DNA of 64,000 nucleotides, from positions 8,380,001 through 8,444,000 of the forward strand of contig LR990056.1 of the NCBI GenBank assembly GCA_905147135.1, in the 5' to 3' direction. The position numbers and the translations under genes were made by a program. This DNA is from Blastobasis lacticolella. Its lineage: Eukaryota; Arthropoda; Insecta; Lepidoptera; Blastobasidae. Below the pieces are notes generated by a model that saw nothing but the letters and a program-made list of their open reading frames with translations, did not search any database and was not told the DNA's origin. Each line of letters opens with the position of its first letter. Position 1 is the stretch's first letter. Of this stretch, positions 63,948 through 64,000 are shown piece after piece.

Positions 63948-64000
63948 ACTGCCGGTGTGGTTCAGCTGGTTAACATGCCGGTCGAAAGGATGAATTTTAA
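63948..64000 (+). mobile_element. SINE-2 head, cut by the window edge
   Basis: gccggtgtggttcagctggt, then taacatgccggtc matches the first third of the SINE-2 head; the B-box part is deleted and it continues ggatgaattttaa, a piece of the SINE-2 body. The copy runs off the window. Confidence 0.65.

Noticed and set aside
1..64000. Endogenous virus or LTR retrotransposon
   Set aside because: No long terminal repeats, integrase, protease or envelope-like frame was seen; all RT sequences are of non-LTR type.
1..64000. A multi-gene host system or gene cluster
   Set aside because: Outside mobile elements there is no run of protein-like frames; the two orphan frames are short and unrelated.

Overview
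This window looks like a gene-poor, transposon-rich stretch of an insect nuclear genome, most likely a moth or butterfly (Lepidoptera). It is AT-rich, has no operons or closely packed open frames, and almost every stretch that reads like protein belongs to a mobile element. The lepidopteran guess rests on the combination of a mori-type mariner (maT, DD37D), several non-LTR retrotransposon groups, tRNA-derived SINEs ending in repeated GAT units, and TIR/fold-back miniature elements; that combination is recalled from family knowledge, not from a search. I found no complete host protein-coding gene, no rRNA and no functional tRNA. Two short protein-like frames (32105-32410 plus, 36511-36735 minus) are the only candidates for host exons, and both are weak.

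Layout. 0-6 kb: remnants of non-LTR 3' ends, a TIR element (3241-3974) into which a SINE has inserted with a 13-bp target duplication, and a mariner with both inverted ends (4424-5701) whose transposase is broken. 7-13 kb: a SINE abutting a decayed Jockey-like reverse transcriptase (7-8 kb), an RTE-like remnant (9.1-10.2 kb), two more RTE scraps, and a TIR miniature element. 13-20 kb: short TIR elements, SINE copies and scraps of LINE ends. 20.3-24 kb: the one intact coding unit, a 1014-residue endonuclease/reverse-transcriptase of an RTE-like retrotransposon on the minus strand. 24-30 kb: a 450-bp TIR element, a decayed CR1/Jockey-group RT (27-28 kb) and other LINE ends. 31-36 kb: SINEs, a possible exon, a GC-rich palindrome element, a fold-back minisatellite and a partly duplicated LINE C-terminus. 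36-50 kb: mostly unassigned AT-rich DNA with scattered repeats and short perfect hairpins. 50-64 kb: further SINEs, LINE ends, TIR miniature elements including a 307-bp tandem duplication, and the 5' head of another SINE at the edge.

How the parts relate. The RTE-like elements encode the endonuclease and reverse transcriptase for target-primed insertion. The commonest SINE here (called SINE-1 below, at least 14 copies or pieces) has a tRNA-like head and a 3' end resembling the 3' end of the RTE-like copies at 10.1 and 57.8 kb, so it is probably mobilised by that machinery. SINE-2 is a second tRNA-derived family. The DNA elements are all non-autonomous or broken. Family names such as SINE-1 and LINE-D are labels for this answer only.
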